From: Apium graveolens
Lineage: Eukaryota > Streptophyta > Magnoliopsida > Apiales > Apiaceae
Assembly (NCBI RefSeq): GCF_009905375.1
Contig: NC_133648.1
Span: 90,522,631-90,586,630, forward strand
DNA length: 64,000 nt
Direction of reading: 5' to 3'
Positions 1-10,397 of this stretch are shown piece by piece. Each line of letters opens with the position of its first letter. Position 1 is the stretch's first letter. The translations under genes and the position numbers were made by a program. Under the pieces are notes generated by a model. That model saw nothing but the letters and a program-made list of their open reading frames with translations, made no database searches and was not told where the DNA came from.

Positions 1-802
1 TTTTTCTTAAAATCTGACTTAAGAATGAGTTTCGACTCGAAAGAGTCCGAATGATTTCATATTCTTGGTAATGATAAAATGGATTTTTAGAAAACCTATT
101 TATTTTTCCAACTCAAGGTTTTCCAAACGAATTCCTGATGGATTGGATTGGGACGTAAGAGGCTAGTGGGACTAGTCCAGTCATGGTAAGAGGCTAACGG
201 GGCTAGTCCAACTTAAGGCTGAAATTATGCCGATTGGTACCTTAAAGACCGGATGGAGGTCGGTACGGGATGTTCACCCATATTATAATGAAATGGAAAG
301 ATAAAGTGATCCAATCAAGGGTTCTAAATGATTATTTAAAAAGGGAACTGAAACTTTCTGTTCAGTAAATTGATTCTTGAAAATGAAAATGGTTTATATT
401 GTTTTGAAAAGAGTTGATTATGTTAATGTGAAGCTTAAACCTCGAGAATCCTGATTCTTAAATCTGTTGATAATATGATTGATTTCATATATTGAAATAC
501 TGTTGCTTTCCTCTTTTTTTTGAGAGATCTATTCTGATCCTTTAATGATTTGTGATGAATGTCGGTTTTCGTCCATCATTGAGCCTTGTTCCTTGAAAGC
601 CCCACATTATCTTTCAAAACCTTTCCTTAACTCAAAAGCTGGAAATCTGCCACCTAGAACAAATAAAGTAGAATGCCCTGTGTTTGGTAAAGTATATTGT
701 GAAATGATATCGTAGAACTGCTTTATAGCTACTTGCTTATTTAATTATTAGATTAAGATGTGTGAGTTCTCATTTCCTAACCCCGAGATTGAGGGCGTCA
801 CA
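1..802 (+). repeat. 3' part of a Ty3/Gypsy-type LTR, truncated by the window start
   Basis: The stretch ends in GGGCGTCACA at 793-802, the usual 3' end of long Gypsy (Del/Tekay-like) LTRs. The complete Gypsy LTRs further right in this window end in the similar GGGCGCCACA. It is non-coding and contains an imperfect direct repeat of a 'gtaagaggcta...actagtcca' phrase near 150-215, comparable in style to the 'gaccagattcgtggtcagacc' block of the other Gypsy LTR. No tRNA-Met primer binding site follows position 802, so this is either a solo LTR or the 3' LTR of a plus-strand element whose body lies left of the window. Confidence 0.6.
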
Positions 803-1338
803 AATATCTATTTATTCATAGCATTATAGTCCTCCTCCTAAGAGGTCGAGGGTTTAAAATTTCATTCGATGCATAAATGGGGTGCATATATTAATGCTTT
901 GTATTAAAAGCAACTCATAAAATACATATAATGATGACTCGGTTTTCTGTTAAATTTTTTGTTAGTTTCTTGTACAGTTTTTCCATATAATCTAAAGTAA
1001 TGTTAACTGTTAACGTTATGTAATGTCCGATTGGTGGTGATTGCTATATTTGCCTGCAGAGATGCGTTAACCATTTCATCTTGAACGCAGTGGGCTTGAG
1101 GCCGGGTTTATTGTTCTTATAGCCAATGTTGTTACAACTTGCATGAAAAGGAGAATAGGTAGGATCAATGCTCTAACTTCTGCTCATCGGATGAGGAAGT
1201 ATTGTCAAAATTTTAACACTTGCTATGGTTGGATTTTACAAAATCCCCCAACAAGTGATACCTATTCTTTCCCTCTTCAGTTGAATAAATTACTAGCTAA
1301 AAGAATTTGCAAGCAAAAATGAATATTCAGCCTGTTAT
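803..1338. other. Intergenic DNA and probable 3' UTR of the RIC gene
   Basis: No convincing reading frame is seen. The part nearest 1338 should hold the 3' UTR and polyadenylation signals of the minus-strand CRIB gene. I could not place the poly(A) site. Confidence 0.4.
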
Positions 1339-2626
1339 TCAAGACACCAAGATTTTTCCCTTTTCTTCCTCTTGTACAAAGGGTTTCAGCCTGGAAGCTG
1401 GTAAACCTTTATTACCAGATGACCCTATTGATGAATCAGCATTATCAGATTCAGGGTCGGAGAATGGAGTTAGAGAGAGACTATCTTCAGATTTTGTTGA
1501 TCCGTCATTAACGTACGACCCCTTGTCCTTTGATTTTGATGATCTAAGAGAGGATTCTTTGGATTTTCTGTGTCTAGATTTCTTTGGACCATCTGCTGGT
1601 TTTCTAGAGGTTGGAGTTGAAGGCGAATCAGTTGCATCATTGCTCAACTCCTTGGCCCTTCGACCGCTTCTACCACTGCCTTCAGAATCTGATTTTTGGT
1701 ATCTCCTCGACCTTGACTTGGATGGATCCCTTTTTGGAGATGGACTTGCTGCTGAGCTGTCTGTAAATTGGCACCGTGATGATTTTGGCAATTCTGGTAG
1801 GTCTCTAGCTGAAGATTTTGTGCTCTTCCTCCTTGCTGAATCTGCAAAATTAGATCAGTTCCAAGAGTTTGAGTTTTCTCTCTTTTATCTAAAATAAAAA
1901 AAAATGACCAAGAACTACCAGCAGTTTATACTTAAAACATTCATGGTTTCAGAATCAAACTCTAACCTTGAGAAACCCATTTGACTTGAGGATTCTCTCG
2001 AGGTTGTCCAGATACATTAAGAGGCGCTGACTGAACCACTCCCCCTCCATTGTACTGCTTCATCTGTGTGAAGAAAAAAAAGTGCACTAGGATCATCTGC
2101 TGTAGCAATTTTTTTTTTTTTTTTTAAAATAAAAATATCAAAAGTTGCAATTAATCTTATACTCAGCAGATTTATACCCAGCTTGGAGATTCACCAGATG
2201 AAGGGCCATCCCACCCTATATGAGCCACATGTTTAACATCTGTTGGTAAGCCAATCTGTATTTCATGTTCTTTTGCCTCCTCTGCACCATTTTCCTCAAA
2301 TTATTACTTCAATTCATCAAAAGGTTAGTTTTGTCTTTTGCCTTTGCCTATCCGAGGTCTCCCCACGGTTGGAGATTAAAAAATTTTGTAATACACCAAA
2401 AATGTACATGGTTCCAAAGTTACCTTACTGTTTAGTGCTAGACTAAACTTTATATACCAATCAAACTTTTGCATGCATTAGATATTAAACATGCAAGGAA
2501 TAAAACTGCAGGCTTTCAAAACTAGGAATGCTCAACAGAAGACATAAAATTTGAAGAAAAGGACTCACCAAATATGTTTGAAATGTACCTAAGGCCTTTT
2601 AAAAGGCCCTTCATTCTTGTTCCCAT
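1339..2626 (-). CDS. RIC-like: CRIB-motif ROP effector (RIC family), four exons, apparently intact
   Basis: The product is a ROP-interactive CRIB-motif protein. Such proteins bind GTP-loaded ROP/RAC GTPases at the plasma membrane and control polar growth, cytoskeleton or hormone responses. I infer coding exons at 2569-2626, 2178-2281, 1967-2063 and 1339-1841, all minus strand, with GT...AG introns and matching phases. They total 762 nt, giving 253 residues. The N-terminus has the family signature [11 protein letters not shown]. The CRIB motif ([20 protein letters not shown]) spans about residues 31-50 and is followed by SPSWM. The C-terminal two thirds is Ser/Lys/Arg-rich and low in complexity, as in the longer RIC members. 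No stop or frameshift is seen. The start at 2626 is chosen because it gives the conserved MGT...KGLLKGL opening. Calling a specific RIC number would need a tree. Confidence 0.88.
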
Positions 2627-3041
2627 TCTCCTGAAATGCAATCCTCTTGGCTGAAATTTTAATTTGGGAGGGAACTTCAAATTTCACCCCAGATCATGCT
2701 CAAATTAAATTCATAAGGGTCATTAGGTGAAATTTCTCAAGGGGAAAAAGGGAAACCTGGTGTAAATATATATAATTTTTACTGCATAAATTATTAATAG
2801 GGCTGTAAAATGAGGAAGAAGGGTACTGCACAAAAGAATTGCAGAGCAACCCCCTGCCCTCGAGGTAAAGATTGATTACCTCTCCTTAAAAATGATGATG
2901 AAGGCTACTGTTTCGTTTTTTCATTGGTAATTAATGAATTGTTAGTTTCCAATATGGGTTAATATTAACTAGACAATAATCGAGAATCTAGGACTTCAAT
3001 TTTTTCACTTCTTATTAGGTTTATTTTTATGAATAACCACA
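2627..3041. other. Upstream region of the RIC gene
   Basis: This non-coding DNA should hold the RIC 5' UTR and core promoter, reading leftwards. No clear TATA box position could be fixed. A candidate Helitron begins at 3042, about 415 bp upstream of the RIC start codon. Confidence 0.4.
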
Positions 3042-3498
3042 CTAGTTCCGTGCATATACGGAGTTATATAATATTTATTTTAATTGCATTAATATTTAAA
3101 AGTTAATATATATTACTTTTCAAATATATCAATGATAGTGTATTATATATTTATAATATAATATATACATAATTATGTACTAAGTTATTTATTTATAATT
3201 TGATATTAGTAATTTATATGTCTTAATAAACATATATTATATTTTATTCAAATATGTTAATTACAAAATTACAATGATATTGAAGAAAGAATGAGATAAA
3301 AAGAAAAAGAAACAGAATTAGCCGTGGAAGAAAAGATAATTAAAAAGGAGAGAAAATTAATAAAGAAATAATTTATTTTAAAAATTAGTTTAGCTTGTCA
3401 TTATGTCATGTCAACAACTGTTTGGAAGTGTCCGATTTAATATGAGAGTGATATATCTTAAGTTAGTACACTTTTTTTAGTACATTTCTCAAAATAGA
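3042..3498 (-). mobile_element. Candidate small non-autonomous Helitron
   Basis: Read on the minus strand, the left boundary shows a terminal hairpin (CCGTATATGCACGG) followed two bases later by CTAG and a flanking T. This is the 3' end layout of Helitrons. Read the same way, the right boundary at 3498 begins TCTATTTTGAGAAATG after a flanking A, matching a Helitron 5' TC start and insertion between A and T. The interior is about 460 bp, very AT-rich and non-coding. The distance from hairpin to CTAG is shorter than usual, so the call is tentative. Confidence 0.45.
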
Positions 3499-4275
3499 TC
3501 CCAAATATATGTATTGTTAATAATAATATACTCTCATTCACAATAAATTTACCATGTTATACTGTCTGTAAATTGGCACTGTTTGATTTAGTCCTAAACA
3601 ACTTCATTTCGATTTTTTTGTTGTTTTCTCGCATAATGTTATACTTTTATTGTTGTATTTGATTTTTCTCATTTTTTTGTTAATTGTAGAACTTGGTAGA
3701 TTATTTTCTGATTATATTGTTCTCCATATTGGTTTAGATTTGTGTAGACGCGGGGATGAATCTCACCATATTTTGAACAAATTTTAAGCCGTGCACGACT
3801 ATTTAATTTCACCGTGTTTTTGTCGAGTTTATATCCTTTTGTCCAATTTTAATATAAATAAATAGTTCCAGGCTACTATTCCATAACCGTGCACTTAAGA
3901 TTATGTAGTTTAATTACTGGTGAGATATTATGTTGATACTCATTTGATTTTATGTTGATAAAATATACAAGTTGGGAGAAATATCAAGAAATTTAAAGTC
4001 AATATTTCTTTTCGCCTTTATTGCTTTAGGATTGTTCTTAATTATGTTGATATTATGTTGATACTCATTTGATTTTATGTTGATAAAATTTACATGTTGC
4101 TATAGCATTGTTCTTGAATATGACAAAAGTAATACATTTTATACAACTTTTTCTCCGATTTTTCTACCTTCCCCCGGTTTTAATCATTTGGATTGTATAT
4201 CATTATATATATATATATATATATCTTTGTACTTGCAGGAGGAAATTTGGAATAAGAAGTGATGAATGAACTTAC
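3499..4275. other. AT-rich intergenic DNA
   Basis: No gene is seen. The stretch contains a roughly 50-bp direct duplication (3925-4099, listed separately) and a short (TA)n run near 4205-4224. Confidence 0.5.
3925..4099 (+). repeat. 50-bp direct repeat, two copies 125 bp apart
   Basis: A phrase starting ATATTATGTTGATACTCATT occurs at 3925-3974 and again at 4050-4099, nearly identical over about 50 bases. It is a local duplication and no mobile element boundary was found. Confidence 0.75.
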
Positions 4276-4515
4276 CGAGGCAAATACCAATTTTTTTATT
4301 ACGATGAGATAGTCTGTCATATTAAATTTGAAGTAACTCGATCACAAGGAATTGCTAGAAAAAAGTAATGACCTGAGGATTGCAGAGATATTGTATTATA
4401 TTTAATGTTTGCAGTTGCAAGATTTACTGATTTTTCAGAATTACGTGAACTGTGGAGCATATTTAAAGAGAGATTTTGGAAGTCAACTGAATTATATATG
4501 CCAGTAAAGAGGTGA
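4276..4515 (+). pseudogene. Fragment of an IST1-like (ESCRT-III regulator) gene
   Basis: One frame reads a degraded piece of an IST1 domain, the plant Vps4 regulator family of the multivesicular-body pathway. The recognisable parts are PEDCRDIVLYLMFAVARF followed by TDFSELRELWSIFKERFW. They match the conserved pattern in which a 'P-E-D/E-C-R' helix is followed by 'A-A-R-F-x-D-L-P-E-L-R-x-L-x-x-I-F-x-E-R-Y/F'. Two adjacent in-frame stops (TAA TGA, 4366-4371) interrupt it just before PEDC. No first exon or downstream exon could be identified. I infer a dead gene fragment rather than a functional gene. The family call rests on motif recognition only. Confidence 0.55.
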
Positions 4516-6047
4516 TTGTCCATGTTCAAGTGTATATAACATGCTTCATACGATAAAATGTCAAATTTTTAAATCTTTTTATAGTAATTGAATATCCCTT
4601 GAAAAATAAGATGTTAATATATGCAGTTAGGATTCCAATTATCTTCTTTCATCTTAATGCAGTTATGGATAATTTATAAGGCAAAGTTTCAATTCTAATC
4701 GCAGATGGGACACATCTTTGTCTCTACATCTATGCACAATCGCCATCAGCAACAAAAATATTTTTCTTAGCATATAATTCAACAACAGAGTCTATTTGAG
4801 AAATAAGGATGAAACCTATATACAGGTAAGAGTGCTAGAAATTTTACTAATATACCAAAAATTTAAGTCATACTTAAAATTTAAATTTAGGAGTCTCTGA
4901 TGTGGAATACATATCATGGTGTATACTTTCGTTTTAGATTTCCCTCCATGACACATCTAATACATGTCTTGATGATGTATTGGTCCATTCTATAATAGAG
5001 ATTAACGTGTTGCAGAAGTCGAGCCGTAATGTAGACTGTATTTGATCCCAGCATAAATCTATGACCTATTATATATTTGACAATATAAATATCTTGATAT
5101 TCATTTCTCTATTCTTATATGTGTATATGATTTGGATTTTTACATATATTTAAAAAAACAAATTAATTAGAGTTGTTTTATATAGGTGCAAGGATTTGTG
5201 GTTGTGTTATCACAATTTAGGTGTACATGATTAAGTTAAAAGTGTCGTCGGTCCCTTTTTATATCTCTAATTTGTTCAAGTTGTGGTTATCAGTATAATC
5301 TAGGTATGCTTTTAACTAGAATTTATAGTTAAAGGTATTCTTTTTTGTAGTGCCCGTTAACCAAGAAATTGAAATCCTGCATAATTTATTATTTCATATG
5401 TTGAACGAGGACTCGGTAGGGGGGTTGTTTCTTTGCAAGATTGTTCTCATTAGGAGCCGGCCTCTCCCTTCAAACTTTTGGTTTTCTCTTTGTGCCAAAT
5501 GAATTAGTGTGCAACATCTCCTCGCGAGCTCTACTGTTGCACATGACTTGATAAACCAATAAAAGTGAATCATGGTGAAGTACTAAAGCCTGTAATATAT
5601 GCTGCTTTCAGCTCATCCAAGTTCCAATACCTAATTTGGATGATATATCTCATTTGCAAACAAGATTAAAGTTTAGAGACTAAACATCGTACATAACTCA
5701 CCATGAATCGATCACATTCTTCGTTGTATAAGTTCCTTTGTTTTAACCATATTGAATCTTTAGTTCCGATCAAGGATTCTTTTAACATTACATTTTTTTC
5801 CAATTGCTTTCGTGATCTCATCCTCTTCCAATATATTTTATGATTCCCTTTGTATTCATAACATTGATAATAGAGTTCCAGACAACTTAACCATGATTTT
5901 TATATAAGTTATTTTAATATACCAAAGCACTTATAAAAAAATGTTAGATATAATTATTTACCTCAATTACCTGTTCTTTCTCCATATCCAACCAGAATAT
6001 TTGATTATTTTTCTGATCCGTGCTTCTAATTTTGTACTTAACTGTGA

Positions 6048-6418
6048 TATTCATGTCAAGCTTACCAATGAGCCTGCTTGATGGAAACTATTTATACCTT
6101 ACGGCCTATAAATCCAAGAAGGATATGTCAGCCTCACAAAGAAGTGTTTTTTGGAATGAGCTTGAATTACTTATGAAAGGAGTGTATTGCCAGTGTGGAA
6201 GGAGCTCAGCCTGACTCAGCCTAACATAGGTTAAGCCGTTAAGGATATGAAAATGAAAGGAAAAAAGAGAATAGATATAGTCAGGACAAAAGTAATCTTG
6301 CATAACAAAGTTTCAACCTCTGGGCACTAGGCACTGCAGTGCAGAACATGGAGAACAAAACTGGAACATGGTGGATTATTTTTTAGCTATGTTAGACAAA
6401 TTATTATTGTATTTATTA
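6048..6418 (+). repeat. Diverged repeat, copy 1
   Basis: The phrase TATTCATGTCAAGCTTACCA and, about 290 bp later, a 'gagaacaaaactggaacatg...ttttttagctatgtta' phrase recur in the same order at 7382-7550. The two copies share their ends but copy 1 has about 200 bp more between them. This suggests two related insertions or a duplicated element of unknown type. Confidence 0.55.
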
Positions 6419-7381
6419 TGTAATTTGTTGTTGTCCCTGTGCTTTTATCCATACATTTTTCTAAGTTTAGTTTTATTTTATCATTACAATAGTTTCAGGA
6501 ATTTTCAATTTAATATTTGGGCTCCATTCTAAGTTTGAAAAATTACAAAGTCTGTAATTTTATATATAGATTTGTTAAAGTTTCAATTAATAGTAATAAA
6601 ATTTTAAAGCAGTTTTGCTGAAATTTTTTGAAAAGCACATGTATGTAATCAGTAAAATTAAAAATATAACATTGAACAAGAGAGATACATTTTCGGTTAT
6701 TATAAAACGATTAAAGTATTAATTGTAATTACATATTTTTTTCAAAGTTTACATTTAAAATGAAATTTTTGACCACTTTCTATAATTAATGTGTTATTAA
6801 CAAAATAATCATAAACTACATCTTTTTTGAAGTAAACCAAGTAATGAAATCTTTTAATTATTTTATTGAAGTATTTATCAGTATAAATATAGTATAAATA
6901 TGAAGTGTTCACTGTGATTTTTTTTTTAAAAATTCGTGCACAAAAATACATTTAAATGGGAAATGTGACCGAGGCAGTGTGCACAATCTTGCAAGGGTGT
7001 CAGGAAGGCCTCATACATTCTATAGTCGTTGCGGGAGATGTTTTGTTCAACATGTAGGTTACTTTGAGAAATTGGGTTATCAGTTATTGTCACATGCATC
7101 TTTAACTATTGAAAACCTTTACAAAGTAATTGTGCCAGGAAGCTTTTCTGTTGTTCCTCCTTGAGGGATAACAACCAGCAATATGTGGTAAACATAAGGT
7201 TGAAAGCCATTGTTATTGATCCCAGAATCTTAACTTTTTTTGCCCTAGGTGGGTCGAATACATATGACATCAGGAGCAGCCGGATGCATTTCTGTAGATA
7301 GACCCTTTCATATATGTAGTCCCGGTCACATGATTAAAATTCATCATATTCACTTCACTAGATTATTTTCCTTTAATATGG

Positions 7382-7550
7382 TATTCATGTCAAGCTTATC
7401 AATGAGCTTAAATTATTTATGAAAGCGGTGCATTTCCGAGGTAAATATTCTTTCAGAATAGAGACTGTTAGCGCAATGCAGAGGAGAACAAAGCTGGAAC
7501 ATTGTGATTTTTTAGCAATGTTAAAAAAATTATTGATGCAATAATAAAAA
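7382..7550 (+). repeat. Diverged repeat, copy 2 (shorter)
   Basis: This is the second copy of the sequence at 6048-6418, with the same opening (tattcatgtcaagctta) and closing (gagaacaaagctggaacat) phrases but a shorter middle. No terminal inverted repeat or target duplication was found. Confidence 0.55.
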
Positions 7551-8237
7551 ATGTTCTATTTTTTTGTCCTAATATTGTTTTTCACAAGTATTTTTGAGTT
7601 TGGTTAGTATTTTGGGTGATTTAAAATTTGAACTGCCATGTAAACTTGAAAAAATAAATTTAGTTTATATGAATACTTTTTATATTGAAAAAATCAGATT
7701 AAATAGTATCATAGTATATAAATAATAAATTTAGTTTATATGAATATTTTTTATTGTATTTAACTAATAAAATTATTAAGTTCATTCAAATTATGTATAA
7801 AACAATATTGGGTAGATAAAAGTGCAATATTAAACTATGAAAAGTTTGGATAAATTATGTAACCTTATGTAATATTGATTTTGAGGTCAATTATCTTTTG
7901 ATATTAAAATATCAAATATGGAATGAATTAATGAAAATCTCCAAAAATTTAACAAAAAGATAGTGTGATATTTATATGATATTATTATGCATTTCAAAAT
8001 ATATGCAAACACAGTTTATATTTTCGAAAAATTATATTTATCTGCATTTCAAAATCATTGTTATATATTATATAATTTTAAATTTTTTTTACAGTAAACT
8101 ATGTCGAGAAAAAAAATATTTTAATTTTATAATATATTTTTCAATAATTAATTTTATAATGCTTAAAATAGGAGGTGTTAAGGTGGATATCAGCAATATT
8201 AAAATGAATTTTTTATATGTTGTGTATATGTATTCAG

Positions 8238-8662
8238 GTAAAACATTATGGTTTTCAATTCAACAGTTTTAAAATAACTTATATTAGTATTTATATCTTT
8301 TAATTTTCAAAATTTTAAACTGCAAGGTGTCGCCGTAAGGCGACGCCGAGTAATATTGCACTATTTTTTTTTATATTTAAGTTATATATATAGTGATACA
8401 GTTAGAGAGTAATTTTCAAAAATTGATTTCAAATTCACATGTGTAAGCAATATATGTAGAAATGTAACATTGTAGTTTTCAATTCAACTGTTTTAAAATA
8501 ACTTATATTGAGTACTTTCATTTTTTAATTTTCCAAATTTTAAACTACGAGGTGTCGTCGTAAGGCGATGCCGAGTAATATAGAACTATTTTTTTTATAT
8601 TTAAGTTATATATATAGAAATACAGTTAGAGAGTAATTGACACAAATTAATTTCAAATTCAT
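8238..8662 (+). repeat. Tandem pair of about 225-bp units, each with a GC-rich hairpin
   Basis: Two direct copies, about 8238-8455 and 8462-8662, share a long AT-rich frame around a GC-rich hairpin. The hairpin in copy 1 is at 8326-8347 (stem GTCGCC/GGCGAC around GTAA) and in copy 2 at 8551-8572. Copy 2 has several substitutions but keeps most of the stem. The right edge of copy 2 lies exactly where the third B3 domain of the neighbouring pseudogene is cut off. It could be part of a transposon or Helitron end. The type is unresolved. Confidence 0.7.
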
Positions 8663-10397
8663 ATAATGAGATCTCATTTTCTCTAACTAACTGATTCCAG
8701 CCACTTGAAAACCTAAACATCTTCCCCGATTTGACGACACCGACATACCAACTCCCGGCAGCAGTTCTCAAATTTACCATGTCACCAACTATCCATTGTC
8801 CATTTGGTGATTCAATGTAGCTCGGGATATACTACAATACAGATGTAAAAAATAAGCACAAGTCAAAGTATTAAACAAATAGGGCAACTTTGTTATAAAA
8901 TTTTATAAAATATTTCCGTACCACTCCATGAGATGTGTTGTCCACATTGGATGCTGTCATGACAAGGGTAAAAGTCATGTTCTCATTGTTTTGAACATCA
9001 ACTTCCAGGTTAACAGGAAGTTGAATAGGTTCATCAGCAATCTCCATCTCTAACTCTTTAGTATAAATAACATTAAATTCAAAAAAGAACGAATATGTAA
9101 GTTTAAAATTAATTACATGAATTGTATAGTATATATAACCTGAACTTTGGGAATCTTGGTCAAGCATCATTACTTCCACATTTGATGTATCAAATATCAT
9201 AACAAAAAAATTTCCTTCACCAAAGTAGGTAAACAAAACTTTGCCAGTCTCGCTCAAACCATATTCTCGCACAAGATCTTCAAGCCCATACATCTTTCTC
9301 TCAATTTTGGAACGCGTTCCTTTATATCGACTTCCATTTCTCATGTAGAACTGGACTTTAGGTGGTAGCAGCTTCCCAAAGGCTCTCTAGAAATGTGCAG
9401 GAATTGGCTATCAAAGATCAAAGATTAATAAAGTACCAGCTTTTACATTTTACTAATAAATGGATAAATTACTAAAGTGCACATAATTATAGGCTCTGTA
9501 CAAGTGGATATGGCCGATAACACTGTAATCTACTTTTTTTTACCTAAATATCAGAAACATAAAATAACCGACTCCGACAGGAAATAGTGTTCTTACAATT
9601 TCTCCATTTTGAAATACAGGATTGTTAAGAAACACCAGGAACTTCCATCCTATACCAGTCATTACATCTGAAAAACCATATCATTCATAAGACACTTTAT
9701 TTCTATCATAATAGTCCAACAAGATTTTTATGAAGTTTGTGTATAGTACCTTGATCATAGAAAGTGCTGCGTGGAATTGTCCTATTCTTGAAGTATATAA
9801 CCTCGCAGAGGTCATCCTTCAAACAATTCACAAAGAATTTCCCGTTGCCCTTATAAGAGTAAATCAAAGTGGAACCGAACAAACCACGACAATCAATGTT
9901 GAACTCTTTCATGTGACAGAGAGACTGTTCCGACTTCTTGAAATTCACATAGATTTCATGTCCATTAGCAAGTACAAGAATTACTTTACTAGGAATAGAT
10001 TCTCGAAGACTATTGACAAAGTTATTAGGTAGTTTCTGGAAATTGACAAATTTGTTTTCACATTAGTACTTTTAAATCATATAATATCATTAAACTCTTC
10101 AGGTATGCAATAAGATCAAATGATAGTAGAATGCACATTAGCATAATATTAGTGAAATATACCATTTCACGAAGGTCTCTGTCATCACGTGGGAAAGTTA
10201 CAAAGAACGATGGATTTTCCTCGCTAAAGTACCTAAGCTGATGTAATGTTGGATAAAGAGCACACATAATATGTAGAGTTAAAAATTATGAATATACTAT
10301 AGTACATTACAAGGATTTTTATTGAATGTTAGTTTACCATCTCTGAATCTTTCAAGGTTTGCATGTTTGCACTACGGAAATCAGTATTTCCACTCAT
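8663..10397 (-). pseudogene. REM-like gene with three B3 domains, disrupted
   Basis: B3 domains are plant-specific DNA-binding folds. REM-type proteins carry several and act in the nucleus. I infer coding exons at 10338-10397, 10163-10237, 9750-10035, 9597-9667, 9140-9407, 8922-9055 and from 8831 leftwards, with GT...AG introns and consistent phases. Domain 1 (exons 2-3) contains NPSFFVTFP, KLPNNFV, IPSKVILVLANGHEIYVNF and YSYKGNGKFFV. Domain 2 (exons 4-5) contains GWKFLVFL, LPPKVQFYMRNG and FTYFGEGNFFVMIFD. Domain 3 (exons 6-7) contains MTFTLVMTASNV, YIPSYIE, GDMVNLRTAAGSWYVG and FSSGWNQLVRENEI. Two faults are visible. A TAG at 9387-9389 lies in the frame of domain 2, and domain 3 stops short before its usual G-D and F-E-L residues at the edge of the 8238-8662 repeat. 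A 5' UTR exon may lie near 11312-11400. The alternative is a still-expressed truncated gene using another splice site. Confidence 0.75.

Larger units (their letters stand above)
4516..8229. other. Long AT-rich intergenic region without a recognisable gene
   Basis: Only short reading frames occur (61-98 codons, including ones near 6020-6214, 6979-7164 and 7976-8272). None shows a family motif, and base composition is that of AT-rich non-coding DNA. The stretch holds a diverged duplication (about 6048-6418 and 7382-7550, listed separately). It may be decayed transposon sequence. Confidence 0.5.

Noticed and set aside
1307..1897. Plus-strand 196-codon frame rich in Leu, Ser and Asp
   Set aside because: It lies opposite the last exon of the RIC gene, whose minus-strand frame has family motifs and splice sites. 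The plus frame is a shadow.
6979..7164. Short frame with several Cys and His residues (SRCGRCFVQH)
   Set aside because: 61 codons, no known zinc-finger spacing, AT-rich non-coding surroundings, no splice support.
9730..10032. Plus-strand 100-codon frame opposite the B3 gene
   Set aside because: The minus strand reads a clear B3 domain with intron borders. The plus frame is a shadow.
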